Source: Comamonadaceae bacterium (GTDB lineage Bacteria; Pseudomonadota; Gammaproteobacteria; Burkholderiales; Burkholderiaceae_C). Taken from it: a DNA stretch of 64,000 bases. Shown here piece by piece: positions 51,851-63,124 of the stretch (within the stretch, counting starts at the first letter, position 1; each line of letters begins with the position of its first letter). The notes under the pieces are model-generated. The model was not told the origin of the DNA and did no database searches. It was given only the letters and a program-made list of their open reading frames with translations. The stretch is from contig QYPX01000059.1 in the NCBI GenBank assembly GCA_007280205.1, forward strand, positions 1 to 64,000. The letters run 5' to 3'. A program made the position numbers and the translations under genes.

Positions 51851-52548
51851 TCAGCGTCTGCACCCCGCATCTGGAGCAACGGCACACCCACCTGGTCGCA
51901 GCACTGCTGCTGGCCGTCGTCGCCACAGCCAGCCTGGCACAAACGCCACGCCCTGGGGCCCCGGAAATCTACACCTGCGTTGACGCCAAGGGCCGTAACC
52001 TTACCTCCGACCGCCCGATTGCCGAGTGTCTGGATCGCGAACAGAAGATACTCAATCCGAGTGGCACCGTCAAAGCCAAGGTCGGACCCAACCTGACGGC
52101 ACAGGAACGAAGTGCACTTGAAGCCAAAGAGAAGGCAGAACTGGAAGAGCGTGCTCGCCTGAACGAAGAAAAGCGGCGCGACCGGGCCCTGCTGGTGCGC
52201 TACCCCAACAAGGCCGTGCATGACCGGGAGCGTGCGGTGGCACTGGCGCAAATTGGCGTGGTACGGCAGGCCGCCGTCAATCGTGTCGATGAACTTCAGC
52301 GCCAGCGCGCCGCCGTGCTCGACGAGATGGAGTTTTACAAAAAAGACCCGAACAAGGCCCCCGCCTCGGTGCGGCGCCAGCTTGAAGAGGTCAACATCAG
52401 CCTGGCGGTGCAGGCGCGCTTCATTGCCGACCAGGACGCCGAGGTCAAACGCGTTACCTTTCGCTTTGAGGAAGAACTGTTTCGCCTCAAGCAGTTATGG
52501 ACGCTGCAGGCTGGCGTTCCCGCCGCCGGCGCAAGCAAGACGCGCTGA
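51847..52548 (+). CDS. DUF4124 domain-containing exported protein
   Basis: A 233-residue protein with a signal peptide (hydrophobic core about 15-30, cleavage after SLAQ). A short DUF4124 motif follows (EIYTCVDAKGRNLTSDRPI, about 39-57), and then a long charged coiled-coil region (about 80-225, rich in Glu/Arg/Gln). The family is frequent in beta- and gammaproteobacteria and has no known function. It is coupled to pyrE by an ATGA overlap and converges with gatB, with one base between the genes. Confidence 0.82.
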   Translation: MISVCTPHLEQRHTHLVAALLLAVVATASLAQTPRPGAPEIYTCVDAKGRNLTSDRPIAECLDREQKILNPSGTVKAKVGPNLTAQERSALEAKEKAELEERARLNEEKRRDRALLVRYPNKAVHDRERAVALAQIGVVRQAAVNRVDELQRQRAAVLDEMEFYKKDPNKAPASVRRQLEEVNISLAVQARFIADQDAEVKRVTFRFEEELFRLKQLWTLQAGVPAAGASKTR

Positions 52549-52549
52549 C

Positions 52550-54004
52550 TCAGCCCATTTTTTTGCGCAGCAGTTCATTGACTTGCTGCGGATTTGCTTT
52601 GCCCTGGCTGGCCTTCATGATCTGCCCGACCAGCGCGTTGAGCGCCTTGCTGTTGCCGCCCCGGTATTCTTCGACGTTTTTCGGGTTCGCCGCCAGAACG
52701 CCATCGATGATTCTGTCCAGGGCGCCCGTGTCGTTCAACTGCTTGAGTCCCTTGGCTTCGATCAGCTGATCGACGTCACTGCCTTCTCGACTCCAGAGCG
52801 CGTCCAACACCTGCTTCGCCGCATTGTTGGAGATCGTGCCATCGACGATACGCACGATCAGCTGCGCCAGTTGCTGGGCGTTCGCCGGTGATTCGGCGAT
52901 GTCGATCTCGCCGGCATTGAGGCGGCGCGCCAGTTCGCCCATGATCCAGTTGCTGGCCAGTTTGGGCTGCCCGGACGCCTTGGCAGCAGCTTCAAAATAG
53001 GCGGCCATGGTGCGGCTTTGCGTCAGCACGGTGGCATCGTATTCGGTCAGGCCATAGTCGGCCTGAAAGCGCTGTGCCATGACACGCGGCAACTCGGTCA
53101 TCGCATCGCGCACACGCTGCACCCATTCATCTGCAATCACCAGCGGGGGCAAATCCGGATCCGGAAAGTATCGATAGTCGGCCGCATCTTCCTTGCTGCG
53201 CATGGCTCGCGTCTCACCGGTATCCGGATTGAACAGCACCGTAGCCTGCTCTATTGCATGGCCGTCCTCAATCCTCTCGATCTGCCAGCGCACTTCAAAA
53301 TCAATGGCCTGTTGCATGAACTTGAAACTGTTGAGGTTCTTGATCTCGCGCCGGGTCCCCAAAGGCGCACCGGGTTTGCGCACCGACACATTGGCGTCAC
53401 AGCGAAAACTGCCCTCCTGCATATTGCCGTCACAGATGCCGATCCAGGTCACGATCTTGTGCAGTTCCTTGGCATAGGCCACCGCCTCTTCGCTGGAGCG
53501 CATGTCGGGCTCGGTCACGATCTCCAGCAAGGGCGTGCCGGCCCGGTTCAGATCGATCCCGGTCTGCCCAACAAAGTCCTCGTGCAAGGACTTGCCGGCG
53601 TCTTCTTCGAGGTGTGCGCGCACCAGCCGCACGCTGCGCCTCTCCCCCGCCAGGAAGAATTCAATCTGTCCCCCCTGCACCACCGGAATTTCAAACTGGC
53701 TGATCTGATAGCCCTTGGGCAGGTCCGGATAAAAATAGTTCTTGCGCGCAAAAATGCTGCGCGGCGCAATGTGCGACCCGACGGCCAGACCGAACTCGAT
53801 GGCACGTTCCACCGCCCCCTTGTTCATGACCGGCAAAGTGCCCGGCAAGGCCAGGTCGACGGCGCAGGCCTGCGTATTGGGCTCGGCGCCAAACGCGGTT
53901 GAAGCCCGACTGAAGATCTTGGAGCGGGTTGAGAGTTGCGCGTGGGTCTCGAAACCAATCACTACCTCATAGCCGTGTACCAGCGCTGACTTGCCTGTGT
54001 TCAT
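52550..54004 (-). CDS. gatB: Asp-tRNA(Asn)/Glu-tRNA(Gln) amidotransferase subunit B
   Basis: A 484-residue kinase-like and tRNA-binding subunit of GatCAB. It shows [51 protein letters not shown] and a C-terminal YqeY-like domain ending [14 protein letters not shown] 54,004, two bases after the gatA stop, was chosen over a frame opening at 54,037 inside gatA. It activates the misacylated tRNA so that GatA-derived ammonia can amidate it. Confidence 0.96.
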   Translation of the reverse strand: MNTGKSALVHGYEVVIGFETHAQLSTRSKIFSRASTAFGAEPNTQACAVDLALPGTLPVMNKGAVERAIEFGLAVGSHIAPRSIFARKNYFYPDLPKGYQISQFEIPVVQGGQIEFFLAGERRSVRLVRAHLEEDAGKSLHEDFVGQTGIDLNRAGTPLLEIVTEPDMRSSEEAVAYAKELHKIVTWIGICDGNMQEGSFRCDANVSVRKPGAPLGTRREIKNLNSFKFMQQAIDFEVRWQIERIEDGHAIEQATVLFNPDTGETRAMRSKEDAADYRYFPDPDLPPLVIADEWVQRVRDAMTELPRVMAQRFQADYGLTEYDATVLTQSRTMAAYFEAAAKASGQPKLASNWIMGELARRLNAGEIDIAESPANAQQLAQLIVRIVDGTISNNAAKQVLDALWSREGSDVDQLIEAKGLKQLNDTGALDRIIDGVLAANPKNVEEYRGGNSKALNALVGQIMKASQGKANPQQVNELLRKKMG

Positions 54005-54006
54005 GT

Positions 54007-55482
54007 TCAAAACCCCTCCGGCTTGGCGAGATGCCAATCGCTTGCCTGCTGCAGGCGGTGCGCCGCATTGAGTAGCCTGGACTCCTGCAGATAGTTAGCT
54101 ATCAGTTGCATCCCCACCGGCATATTCCCTGCTCCAAACCCGACCGGAATACTCATTCCCGGCAATCCCGCCAGCGACGCCGGCAGGGTAAAAATGTCAG
54201 CCAGGTAACTGGCCAGCGGATCGTCGCTCTTGTCGCCAAGTTTCCAGGCCACGGTGGGGGCCACCGGGCCGGCGATCAGGTCACACTGCTTGAAGGCCAG
54301 CTGAAAGTCGTCCGCAATCATGCGCCGGATTTTTTGCGCCTGCAGATAGTAGGCATCGTAGTAGCCATGCGAGAGCACATAGGTGCCGATCATGATGCGG
54401 CGCTTCACCTCGTCACCAAAGCCCTGCGAGCGGGTCTTTTTGTACATATCGATCAGGTCGCTATATTGCCCGGCGCGGTGGCCAAACTTGACGCCATCAA
54501 AACGACTCAGATTGCTGGAGGCTTCGGCTGGCGCAATGACGTAATAAACCGGGATCGACAGTTCGGTACGCGGCAGCGTGATCGGGACCAGTTTGGCGCC
54601 CAGTTTTTCATATTCCTTCAGGGCGGCGTCGACCGCCGCGCGCACGTCGGCGTCCAGACCTTCGCCAAAAAATTCGGCTGGCACGCCAATGCGCAAACCC
54701 GCCAGCGAGTCGTCCAGCGTACGGGCAAAATTCTCAGCCGGTACGTCGAGCGAAGTGGAATCGCGATCCAGGTCCGGCCCGCACATCGCCGACAGCAGCA
54801 AGGCGCAGTCCTCGGCCGAGCGTGCCAGGGGTCCGGCCTGATCCAGGCTGGAGGCAAACGCCACCATGCCGTAGCGCGAGGCGCGTCCATACGTCGGCTT
54901 GATGCCGGTGATGCCGCAAAACGAGGCTGGCTGGCGAATCGAGCCACCCGTATCGGTGCCGGTCGCTGCTGGCACCAGGCGCGCCGCCACGGCAGCCGCG
55001 CTGCCGCCCGACGAGCCACCCGGTACGCGAGTCTGATCCCATGGGTTTTTTACCGGGCCAAAGGCCGAATTTTCATTGGCTGAGCCCATCGCAAATTCAT
55101 CGCAGTTGAGCTTGCCCAGCGTGACGGCGCCCTGCTCGGCCAACCTGGCCACCACCGTTGCGTCGAAGGGTGAGCGGTAGCCGTCCAGCATTTTCGAGCC
55201 GGCCGTGGCAGCGAAATCGCGCGTCACAAAAATGTCCTTGTGTGCCACCGGAACGCCCAGCAAGGCCGCTCCCGGCGTGCCGGCAGCCAACGCGGCATCG
55301 GCTGAACGAGCCTGGGCCAGCGTTGCTTCCTCATTGAAATCCAGGAAAGCGCCAAGCCCGGCGTTGGCGCGCGCACGCGCCAGAAAATGCTGCGCCGTCT
55401 CGACGGCAGACACCTTGCGCGCCCGCAGCTGCTCGGCCAGTTCCGCCACGCCGAGATCGTGCAAGTCAGTTGAAGTGCTCAT
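54007..55482 (-). CDS. gatA: Asp-tRNA(Asn)/Glu-tRNA(Gln) amidotransferase subunit A
   Basis: A 491-residue amidase-signature glutaminase. The Ser-cisSer-Lys triad is in [11 protein letters not shown] (Lys), [13 protein letters not shown] and [13 protein letters not shown] (Ser pair). It releases ammonia from glutamine for GatB. It overlaps gatC by 4 bases and precedes gatB by 2, giving a compact gatCAB operon. The Comamonadaceae-typical neighbour mreB is divergent. Confidence 0.97.
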   Translation of the reverse strand: MSTSTDLHDLGVAELAEQLRARKVSAVETAQHFLARARANAGLGAFLDFNEEATLAQARSADAALAAGTPGAALLGVPVAHKDIFVTRDFAATAGSKMLDGYRSPFDATVVARLAEQGAVTLGKLNCDEFAMGSANENSAFGPVKNPWDQTRVPGGSSGGSAAAVAARLVPAATGTDTGGSIRQPASFCGITGIKPTYGRASRYGMVAFASSLDQAGPLARSAEDCALLLSAMCGPDLDRDSTSLDVPAENFARTLDDSLAGLRIGVPAEFFGEGLDADVRAAVDAALKEYEKLGAKLVPITLPRTELSIPVYYVIAPAEASSNLSRFDGVKFGHRAGQYSDLIDMYKKTRSQGFGDEVKRRIMIGTYVLSHGYYDAYYLQAQKIRRMIADDFQLAFKQCDLIAGPVAPTVAWKLGDKSDDPLASYLADIFTLPASLAGLPGMSIPVGFGAGNMPVGMQLIANYLQESRLLNAAHRLQQASDWHLAKPEGF

Positions 55483-55778
55483 TCGATCACCTTGGGAACC
55501 AGAAACAGACCCCGCTCCACGCTGGGCGCATTGCGCTGATTGGCAGCGCGGTCGTCGCTCTCGCTGACCGCGTCCTCGCGCAGGCGCAGCACAACGTCCT
55601 GCCAGCAGGCCACCGGGTGCGCCAGCGGCTGCAAACCGGTCGTATCAACAGCACGCATCTTTTCGACCAGGTCGAAAAACCCGTTGATCTGGGTCAGCAT
55701 ACGCTCACTCTCGGGGGGGCTTAGTTCCAATCGGGCCAGATTGGCGATACGGTCAATGTCGGTCGAAGTCAGGGGCAT
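55479..55778 (-). CDS. gatC: Asp-tRNA(Asn)/Glu-tRNA(Gln) amidotransferase subunit C
   Basis: A 99-residue stabilising subunit that clasps GatA and GatB. The N-terminus [20 protein letters not shown] and the C-terminal LREDAVSES are typical. ATG 55,778 was chosen; the frame also opens at a TTG six codons upstream. No clear Shine-Dalgarno was seen. The 129-base gap to mreB must hold divergent promoters; a TATTAT at 55,858-55,863 is a possible -10 for mreB but has no convincing -35. Confidence 0.93.
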   Translation of the reverse strand: MPLTSTDIDRIANLARLELSPPESERMLTQINGFFDLVEKMRAVDTTGLQPLAHPVACWQDVVLRLREDAVSESDDRAANQRNAPSVERGLFLVPKVIE

Positions 55779-55892
55779 AAGGTATTTTTCGTTCAAAACC
55801 AGATGCCTGGCGGCTCGCGAGGCGCTGCGCCGGGCAATGTTTTCACAGGGGATGGGGTATTATCTCACCTTTGGCCGATGCGCCTGTGATGA

Positions 55893-56951
<1,059 letters not shown>

Positions 56952-56966
56952 GACCCGGGTGCAGCG

Positions 56967-57887
56967 ATGCCGCTTGGTACGCTGGACGATACTCCGCCAC
57001 CCTTCTTCAGGCAGGGCCCATCGGCGCTGTCCAAACTCACCCTGTTCAGTGCCCTGGCGCTGTTCCTGATGGTGGCCGATGCGCGCTTCGAGATCGCCAA
57101 ACCCCTGCGCGTCGTCGTTGCCAGCGTCCTCTACCCGGTGCAGTGGCTGGTGCTGCAACCGGTGCTGCTGGCGCAAGGCGGCGCTCAGTACTTTGAATCC
57201 CTGAAGTCTTCCCAAACGCGCGAAGCAGCCGCGCACCGCCAGCTTGCGGCGCAATCACAACGCGCCAATCAGGTCGAACAACTGGCACTGGAGAATTCGC
57301 GCCTGCGCCAGTTGCTGGGTCTGCGCGACAAGGTGAGCACCTCATGGCAGGCAGCGCAAGTGCTGTACGACGCGGCCGACCCCTACACCCACAAAGTCGT
57401 GATTGACCGCGGCGCACTCGAAGGCGTGCTGGCTGGCTCTCCCGTGCTCGATGAAAACGGCGTCCTCGGGCAGGTAACGCGGGTCTACCCGATGGTCAGC
57501 GAAGTGACGCTGGTCACCGACCGCGACCAGGCGATTCCCGTGCTCAACACCCGCACCGGGGCGCGCGGCGTGGCGTTTGGCGACCCCGCCGTGCGCGCCA
57601 ACGCCCTTGAGTTGCGCTACATGGCGGCCAATGCCGATGTGCAGGCCGGCGACTTGCTGACCACCAGCGGTGTCGACGGCGTCTATCCGCCGGGCTTGCC
57701 GGTAGCCAGGGTAGAAAAGGTCGAGCGCCGGGTTGACTCGGCCTTTGCCCGCATCACTTGCCAGGCACTGGCGCTGGTTTCCGGTGTCGGTCAGGTCATG
57801 GTGCTCAAGCCGATCGCGACCCAGATCGCGCCCCGGCCGGCCATCGAGCCACCGAGCACCACCGTCAGGAAACGGGGCAAGCGATGA
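56967..57887 (+). CDS. mreC: Rod-shape determining protein MreC
   Basis: A 306-residue protein: cytoplasmic tail, one membrane helix (about 28-45), a coiled coil (about 70-112) and the periplasmic beta-barrel domain. The barrel shows VVIDRGALEGVLAGSPVLDE and LTTSGVDGVYPPGLPVARVE. It connects MreB with the periplasmic synthases. It starts 15 bases after mreB and overlaps mreD by 4. The Pro/Lys tail (RPAIEPPSTTVRKRGKR) is unremarkable. Confidence 0.95.
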   Translation: MPLGTLDDTPPPFFRQGPSALSKLTLFSALALFLMVADARFEIAKPLRVVVASVLYPVQWLVLQPVLLAQGGAQYFESLKSSQTREAAAHRQLAAQSQRANQVEQLALENSRLRQLLGLRDKVSTSWQAAQVLYDAADPYTHKVVIDRGALEGVLAGSPVLDENGVLGQVTRVYPMVSEVTLVTDRDQAIPVLNTRTGARGVAFGDPAVRANALELRYMAANADVQAGDLLTTSGVDGVYPPGLPVARVEKVERRVDSAFARITCQALALVSGVGQVMVLKPIATQIAPRPAIEPPSTTVRKRGKR

Positions 57888-58414
57888 TCATGCGCCCGGG
57901 CCATCAGTTGCTGCTGCCGGCCAATCCTTTCTTCATTTTTGGCAGCCTGCTGGCAGCACTCGGACTCAACATGTTGCAGAACATGGGTTTGTTTGGACGA
58001 GCCGCCTGGACGCCTGACTTTATGGCCCTGGTGCTGGTGTTCTGGAGCATTCACCAACCACAGCGTATCGGTGTCGGTGTTGCTTTTGTTTTTGGCATCC
58101 TTGTCGACGTGCATCAGGGCGCCCTGCTGGGACAGCAGGCATTGGCCTACACCGTGCTGAGCTTCCTGGCCATCGCGATTCATCGGCGTCTGCTCTGGTT
58201 CCCGGTGCCCTCGCAAGCGCTGCAGGTGTTCCCCCTTTTTGCGGCAGCGCACGCGATCGAACTGATTTGCCGGCTCGCCGCCGGCGGCGCCTTCCCGGGC
58301 TGGCTGATACTGCTGGCGCCGGTGCTGGAGTCGCTGCTTTGGCCGGTGGTCAGCGTGATTCTGCTGGCCCCGCAAAGACGCTCGCCCGACCCTGATGCGC
58401 ACAGACCCCTGTAA
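57884..58414 (+). CDS. mreD: Rod-shape determining protein MreD
   Basis: A 176-residue membrane protein with five to six helices. FGILVDVHQGALLGQQALAY is the conserved loop. ATG 57,884 was chosen from the ATGA overlap with the mreC stop; the frame runs further upstream within mreC. The stop overlaps the mrdA start (TAATG). It is a membrane partner in the elongasome. Confidence 0.93.
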   Translation: MIMRPGHQLLLPANPFFIFGSLLAALGLNMLQNMGLFGRAAWTPDFMALVLVFWSIHQPQRIGVGVAFVFGILVDVHQGALLGQQALAYTVLSFLAIAIHRRLLWFPVPSQALQVFPLFAAAHAIELICRLAAGGAFPGWLILLAPVLESLLWPVVSVILLAPQRRSPDPDAHRPL

Positions 58415-60384
58415 TGACCGAACTGCGCAACGTTGAGGCCGACCTTTCGCGCTTTCGCGCGCGGGTGCTGGTGGCCACGCTGGTCGTACTGATCTGCTTT
58501 TTGCTGGTGGCATCCAGGCTGGTCTACCTGCAGCTGGTGCGCCATGAAGACCTGCTGGAGCAGGCCGAGAACAACCGCACCGCGATTGTTCCGGTGCTAC
58601 CCAACCGGGGCCTGATTCTGGACCGCAATGGCATCGTGCTGGCCAGCAACTACTCAGCCTATACGCTTGAAGTCACACCGTCCAGGATCAACAACCTGGA
58701 GCAGACGATTGAAGAACTGGCCGGCGTTCTTGACATCACGCCACGCGACCGACGCCGCTTCAAAAAATTGCTGGAAGAATCCAAGAGCTTCGAATCCTTG
58801 CCATTGCGCACACGACTTAGCGACGAGGAAGTAGCCAAGTTTGCGGCGCAGCGCTATCGCTTCCCCGGCGTCGAAATCAAGGCGCGCCTGTTCCGCAACT
58901 ATCCCTATGGCGAACTGGCCAGTCACGTCGTCGGCTACATCGGGCGCATCAACCCGGCCGAAAAGGAAAAGCTCGACGAGTCAGACGACCAGGCCAATTA
59001 CCGCGGCACCGAATACATAGGCAAACTCGGTGTCGAGCAAAGTTTCGAGGCACAACTGCACGGCACCACCGGCGTCGAATCAGTGGAGACTTCGGCTGGC
59101 GGGCGCGCCATGCGCAAACTTGCCAGCAGTCCGGCGACACCTGGCAACACCGTCAAGCTCTCGATTGACATCCGGCTGCAGCATCTGATCGAACAGCTCT
59201 TTGGCGATCGGCGCGGCGCGCTGGTGGCGCTGGACCCCAAGACCGGCGAAGTACTGGCCTTTGTCAGCAAGCCGACTTTTGATCCCAACCTGTTTGTCGA
59301 AGGCATTGACAGCGAAAACTGGCAAGCCCTGAACGAGTCGCCCGACAAGCCGCTGCTGAACCGTGCCCTGCGTGGCACCTACCCGCCCGGCTCCACCTAC
59401 AAGCCCTTCATGGCGCTGGCGGCCCTGGAGACCGGAACGCGCAGACCGGAACAAACCATCTCCGACCCCGGCTTTTTCATGTTCGGCAACCACCGTTTTC
59501 GGGACGACAAGGAAGGTGGGCACGGCACCGTCAACATGTACCAGTCGATCGTGCAGTCCTGCGACACCTACTACTACGTACTGGCCAACGATCTGGGCGT
59601 GGACACCATCCATCAACAGATGCAGCGCTTTGGCTTTGGTGAGTTCACCGGCATCGATATCTTTGGCGAAGTGCGTGGCCTGCTGCCCTCGACCGACTGG
59701 AAGCGCCGCGCCTACAAGCGCGCCGATCAGCAGAAGTGGTACGCCGGCGAGACCATCTCGCTGGGCATCGGCCAGGGCTACAACAACTTCACCATGCTGC
59801 AACTGGCTTCGGCCACCGCGACGCTGGCCAACGATGGCATCAAGATGAAGCCGCACCTGGTCAAGGAGGTGCTTGACATCCTGACGCACGCGCCCACGGC
59901 CACCACGCGTGAAGCGGTGGGTGAAGTGATCGCCAAGGCAGCCAATATTGCCATCATCAAGAATGCGCTGGTCGGGGTCAACATCGAGGGCACCTCGGCG
60001 GCAGCCTTTCGCGGCGCCGGATATACCAGCGGCGGCAAGACCGGCACGGCGCAGGTGATTCAAATCAAGCAGAACGAAAAATACGTGGCCTCCAAAACAG
60101 AGGAACGCTTTCGCGACCATGCGCTGTTTACTGCCTATGCACCGGCCGAAGAACCCAAAATTGCACTGGCGATGGTGGTTGAAAACGCCGGCTTTGGCTC
60201 ACAGAATGCCGCCCCGATCGCGCGCCGGATTTTTGACTACTGGTTGCTGCAGCAGTACCCCAGCGAAGAAGATATTGCGGCAGTGCAAAAGGCGCAGGCA
60301 CCGGCGCCGATTGGCAGAATTCGATCGCTCTCCGAGGTACCGTGGCCGCCGCCAGCGCTCGCTGCCGGCACGCCACGCCCGTAG
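58414..60384 (+). CDS. mrdA: Penicillin-binding protein 2 (transpeptidase of the elongasome)
   Basis: A 656-residue class B PBP: one N-terminal helix (about 20-40), dimerisation domain, and transpeptidase domain with S327-T-Y-K330 in PPGSTYKPF, S382-C-D384 in QSCDTYYYV, and SGGKTGTAQ. It cross-links peptidoglycan during elongation. The C-terminus is Pro/Ala-rich. In many relatives rodA follows; here a terminator follows and the next gene lies on the other strand. Confidence 0.97.
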   Translation: MTELRNVEADLSRFRARVLVATLVVLICFLLVASRLVYLQLVRHEDLLEQAENNRTAIVPVLPNRGLILDRNGIVLASNYSAYTLEVTPSRINNLEQTIEELAGVLDITPRDRRRFKKLLEESKSFESLPLRTRLSDEEVAKFAAQRYRFPGVEIKARLFRNYPYGELASHVVGYIGRINPAEKEKLDESDDQANYRGTEYIGKLGVEQSFEAQLHGTTGVESVETSAGGRAMRKLASSPATPGNTVKLSIDIRLQHLIEQLFGDRRGALVALDPKTGEVLAFVSKPTFDPNLFVEGIDSENWQALNESPDKPLLNRALRGTYPPGSTYKPFMALAALETGTRRPEQTISDPGFFMFGNHRFRDDKEGGHGTVNMYQSIVQSCDTYYYVLANDLGVDTIHQQMQRFGFGEFTGIDIFGEVRGLLPSTDWKRRAYKRADQQKWYAGETISLGIGQGYNNFTMLQLASATATLANDGIKMKPHLVKEVLDILTHAPTATTREAVGEVIAKAANIAIIKNALVGVNIEGTSAAAFRGAGYTSGGKTGTAQVIQIKQNEKYVASKTEERFRDHALFTAYAPAEEPKIALAMVVENAGFGSQNAAPIARRIFDYWLLQQYPSEEDIAAVQKAQAPAPIGRIRSLSEVPWPPPALAAGTPRP

Positions 60385-60398
60385 CTGGCAAAAAAAAG

Positions 60399-60424
60399 GG
60401 CACCGGGATCGGCCGGTGCCTTTT
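60399..60424 (+). terminator. Rho-independent terminator after mrdA
   Basis: GGCACCGG and CCGGTGCC form a perfect 8-base-pair stem around GATCGG, followed by TTTT and preceded by a run of A. It starts 15 bases after the mrdA stop and ends the mre operon. The A-run on the other side could also let it work for the convergent GMC gene. Confidence 0.85.
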
Positions 60425-60558
60425 CTCACTTATAAGCCCTGACGGGCTGTCTCCACGGTCCTTCTTTTTCCAGCAAGCCGCTGTTGCCAACGCTTGAGCG
60501 AAATGTACGCGGCAAGACCGACCGGTGCATCAGTGCTTACCCTTTCCGGATTTACCCT

Positions 60559-62271
60559 TTATCGGCCAGCATCCTCGGCAATCCACTGCGCCGCCTTCTC
60601 GGCAATCATGAGGACCGGAGAGTTGGTGTTGCCGCTGGTGATACTGGGCATGACGCCGGCGTCAACGACGCGCAAACCGGCAATCAGCCCCGCTTTGCCG
60701 CGCACCCGCAGGCGCGAATCAAGCACCGCCAGCGGGTCGTCTGCGGTGCCCATCTTCGTGGTGCCGACGGGGTGAAATATGGTGGTCGCAATGTCGCCAG
60801 CAAGTTTGGCCAGATCCTGGTCGCTCTGGTATTGCACCCCCGGTTTCCACTCCTGCGGCTGGTATTTGGCAAGCGCCGGCTGTGCCACGATGCGCCGCGT
60901 CAAGCGCAGAGAATCTGCTGCCACCTTGCGATCCACCTCGGTGCTCAGGTAGTTCGGCGCGATCGCCGGCGCGTCCTGAAAACTGCCACTCCTGATCTGG
61001 ACCCAACCCCGGCTGGTTGGATTGAGATTGCAGACGCTGGCGGTGAAGGCGTTGAAACTGTGCAGCGGCTCCCCAAAGGCCTCCAGACTGAGCGGCTGCA
61101 CGTGGTACTCGATGTTCGGATACGGCTGCTGTGGGTCGCTGCGTGTGAAGGCCCCCAGTTGCGATGGCGCCATGCTCATCGGCCCGCTGCGCTTGAGCGC
61201 GTATTCCAGACCAATCATGGCCTTGCCCCAGAGTGTGCTGGCTTGCGTATTGAGCGTCTTGACACCCTCGACCTTGAAGACGGCACGAATCTGCAGATGA
61301 TCCTGCAGGTTGGCGCCAACCCCCGGTGCGTCGTGCAGCACCTGGATGCCATGCTGCTCCAGCAAAGCCGCCGGGCCAATGCCGGAGAGCTGCAGGATCT
61401 GCGGCGAGCCGATGCTGCCGGCGCACAGAATCACCTCGGCGCTGGCGCTGGCTGTGACCATTTCCGCATGGTCCCAAACCTGCACGCCAACGCAGCGCTG
61501 GCTGCCATCGGCCTGCGTCTGAAGCAGCAGCTTCGCCACCTGGGCCGAGGTCCACATCTCGAAATTGGTCCGCGCGTAACAGGTGGGGCGCAGGAAGGCT
61601 TTTGCGGTACTCCAGCGCCAGCCCGCGCGCTGGTTCACCTCGAAGTAGCCGACGCCCTCGTTGTCACCGCGGTTGAAGTCATCGGTCGCAGCAATGCCGG
61701 CCTGCTGCGCCGCCTGGGCAAAAGCGTCCAGCACGTCCCAGCGCAGACGCTGCTTTTCGACCCGCCACTCGCCACCGGCACGGCGATGGCGCAGCAACTT
61801 GCGGTAGTCGGTCGAACTGTCACTCATCAGTTCCGGCGCCACACCGCGCGCGCCGTGGGCGGCGTTGGCTCCCAGGTAATGATCTTCGTGCAGCTTGAAA
61901 TACGGCAGGGCATTGTTCCAGGTCCAGGTCTCGTCACCCGTCAGCCGGGCCCACTGGTCGTAATCTCGCGCTTGCCCGCGCATGTAAATCATGCCGTTGA
62001 TGCTGCTGCAACCGCCCAGCGTCTTGCCGCGCGGGTAGCGCAGCACGCGGCCGTTCAGCCCCGCGTCGGGCTCGGTGCTGTAGAGCCAGTCGGTGCGCGG
62101 GTTGCCAATGCAGTACAGGTAGCCTACCGGGATGTGAATCCAGTGGTAGTCATCCTTGCGCCCGGCCTCGATCAGCAGCACACGCTTGCTGGCGTTGGCC
62201 GATAGCCGGTTGGCCAGCAGGCAGCCGGCGGTGCCGGCACCGACAATGATGTAGTCGAACTCGGTGCTCAT
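60559..62271 (-). CDS. GMC-family FAD-dependent oxidoreductase (choline/alcohol dehydrogenase-like)
   Basis: A 570-residue flavoprotein. It shows the FAD motif YIIVGAGTAGCLLANRLS, GMC signature LGGCSSINGMIYMRG, signature 2 AGSIGSPQILQLSGIGP, and active-site His in FHPVGTTKMG with SGNTNSPVLMIAE at the end. It oxidises an alcohol to an aldehyde; substrate choice among choline-like, aliphatic or polyethylene-glycol alcohols is not visible. ATG 62,271 lies 2 bases after the enoyl-CoA hydratase-family stop, so both are one operon. Confidence 0.9.
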   Translation of the reverse strand: MSTEFDYIIVGAGTAGCLLANRLSANASKRVLLIEAGRKDDYHWIHIPVGYLYCIGNPRTDWLYSTEPDAGLNGRVLRYPRGKTLGGCSSINGMIYMRGQARDYDQWARLTGDETWTWNNALPYFKLHEDHYLGANAAHGARGVAPELMSDSSTDYRKLLRHRRAGGEWRVEKQRLRWDVLDAFAQAAQQAGIAATDDFNRGDNEGVGYFEVNQRAGWRWSTAKAFLRPTCYARTNFEMWTSAQVAKLLLQTQADGSQRCVGVQVWDHAEMVTASASAEVILCAGSIGSPQILQLSGIGPAALLEQHGIQVLHDAPGVGANLQDHLQIRAVFKVEGVKTLNTQASTLWGKAMIGLEYALKRSGPMSMAPSQLGAFTRSDPQQPYPNIEYHVQPLSLEAFGEPLHSFNAFTASVCNLNPTSRGWVQIRSGSFQDAPAIAPNYLSTEVDRKVAADSLRLTRRIVAQPALAKYQPQEWKPGVQYQSDQDLAKLAGDIATTIFHPVGTTKMGTADDPLAVLDSRLRVRGKAGLIAGLRVVDAGVMPSITSGNTNSPVLMIAEKAAQWIAEDAGR

Positions 62272-62273
62272 GC

Positions 62274-63062
62274 TCAACGCCCTGCCCAGTGGGGCTTGCG
62301 CTTCTCCTGAAAGGCTTTCTGTCCTTCCCTGGCGTCTTCGGTCAGGGTAAACAGGGCAATCTGACTCTCGGTAAAAGACATCGACTCCTCGAACGCCATG
62401 CTCTCCACTTTCTTCAAGGTGTACAGGCCGCGCCGGATCGCTGCCGGCGACTTGTCGAGCAGGCGCTCCAGCAGCCACTGCAATTTCAGGTCCACATCGT
62501 CGTCCACGTAATTCACCAGACCCGCTTCGAGCGCCTGCGCTGCAGTGATCGGCTCACCGGTCAGGCACATCTCACTTAAGGTGCGCCGAGGAATCAAATG
62601 CTGCAAAACGCTGAGCACCTGCGCCGGAAAAACGCCGACCTTCACCTCCGGCAAACCAAAGATGGCGTGGCGTGCTGCCACCGCCATGTCGCACATGGAC
62701 ATCAAGCCCATGCCGCCAGCCATGCAGGCACCGTTGACGCGGGCAATCAGGGGCAGGTAACTGGCGCGCGCAACGCGCAGCAGTTGCGCCAGATGGCCAT
62801 GCGGTTCTGAATAATCGGTGGTAAAGGCCTGCGCCGACTGCAGATCGGCACCAGCGCAGAAAGCCTTGGTTCCGGCACCGGTGACAACGATGGCGCGAAT
62901 ATCACGCTCTGTCTGCGCCGCCGAAATGGCTTGCGTCATGCCGGCAAGCACCGCGTGACTCATGGCGTTGCGCCGCTCTTCGCGGCTGATGGTCAACCAC
63001 AGTACCGGTCCACGCTGCTCAACAACAAGCTCCGGCGTCGACGAAGAAAGGGATGGATTCAC
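62274..63062 (-). CDS. Enoyl-CoA hydratase/isomerase-family protein
   Basis: A 262-residue crotonase-fold enzyme with oxyanion-hole segments TKAFCAGADLQSA and NGACMAGGMGLMSMCDMAVA. Of the two catalytic Glu of classical hydratase, the one in FGLPEVKVG is present, but the Glu of the GGGxE loop is Gly here (GGMGL). A different reaction is therefore possible, as in some methylglutaconyl- or branched-chain hydratases. It is the first gene of a two-gene operon with the GMC oxidoreductase and divergent from the MlaE-like gene. The 62-base gap holds both promoters. Confidence 0.88.
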   Translation of the reverse strand: MNPSLSSSTPELVVEQRGPVLWLTISREERRNAMSHAVLAGMTQAISAAQTERDIRAIVVTGAGTKAFCAGADLQSAQAFTTDYSEPHGHLAQLLRVARASYLPLIARVNGACMAGGMGLMSMCDMAVAARHAIFGLPEVKVGVFPAQVLSVLQHLIPRRTLSEMCLTGEPITAAQALEAGLVNYVDDDVDLKLQWLLERLLDKSPAAIRRGLYTLKKVESMAFEESMSFTESQIALFTLTEDAREGQKAFQEKRKPHWAGR

Positions 63063-63124
63063 TTGTCTCTCCTGTTTGTGGCATTTTGCCGCAAGAGCGT
63101 TGCCGTTCGCGTTACGATGTCCGG

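Noticed and set aside
55858..55863. TATTAT as mreB -10 box
   Set aside because: No acceptable -35 at 16-18 bases upstream, so it is not listed as a promoter feature.
60484..62205. 573-codon open frame on the plus strand across the GMC oxidoreductase gene
   Set aside because: Antisense shadow of a gene with intact FAD and GMC motifs; the product is Arg/Gln/His-rich with no domain.
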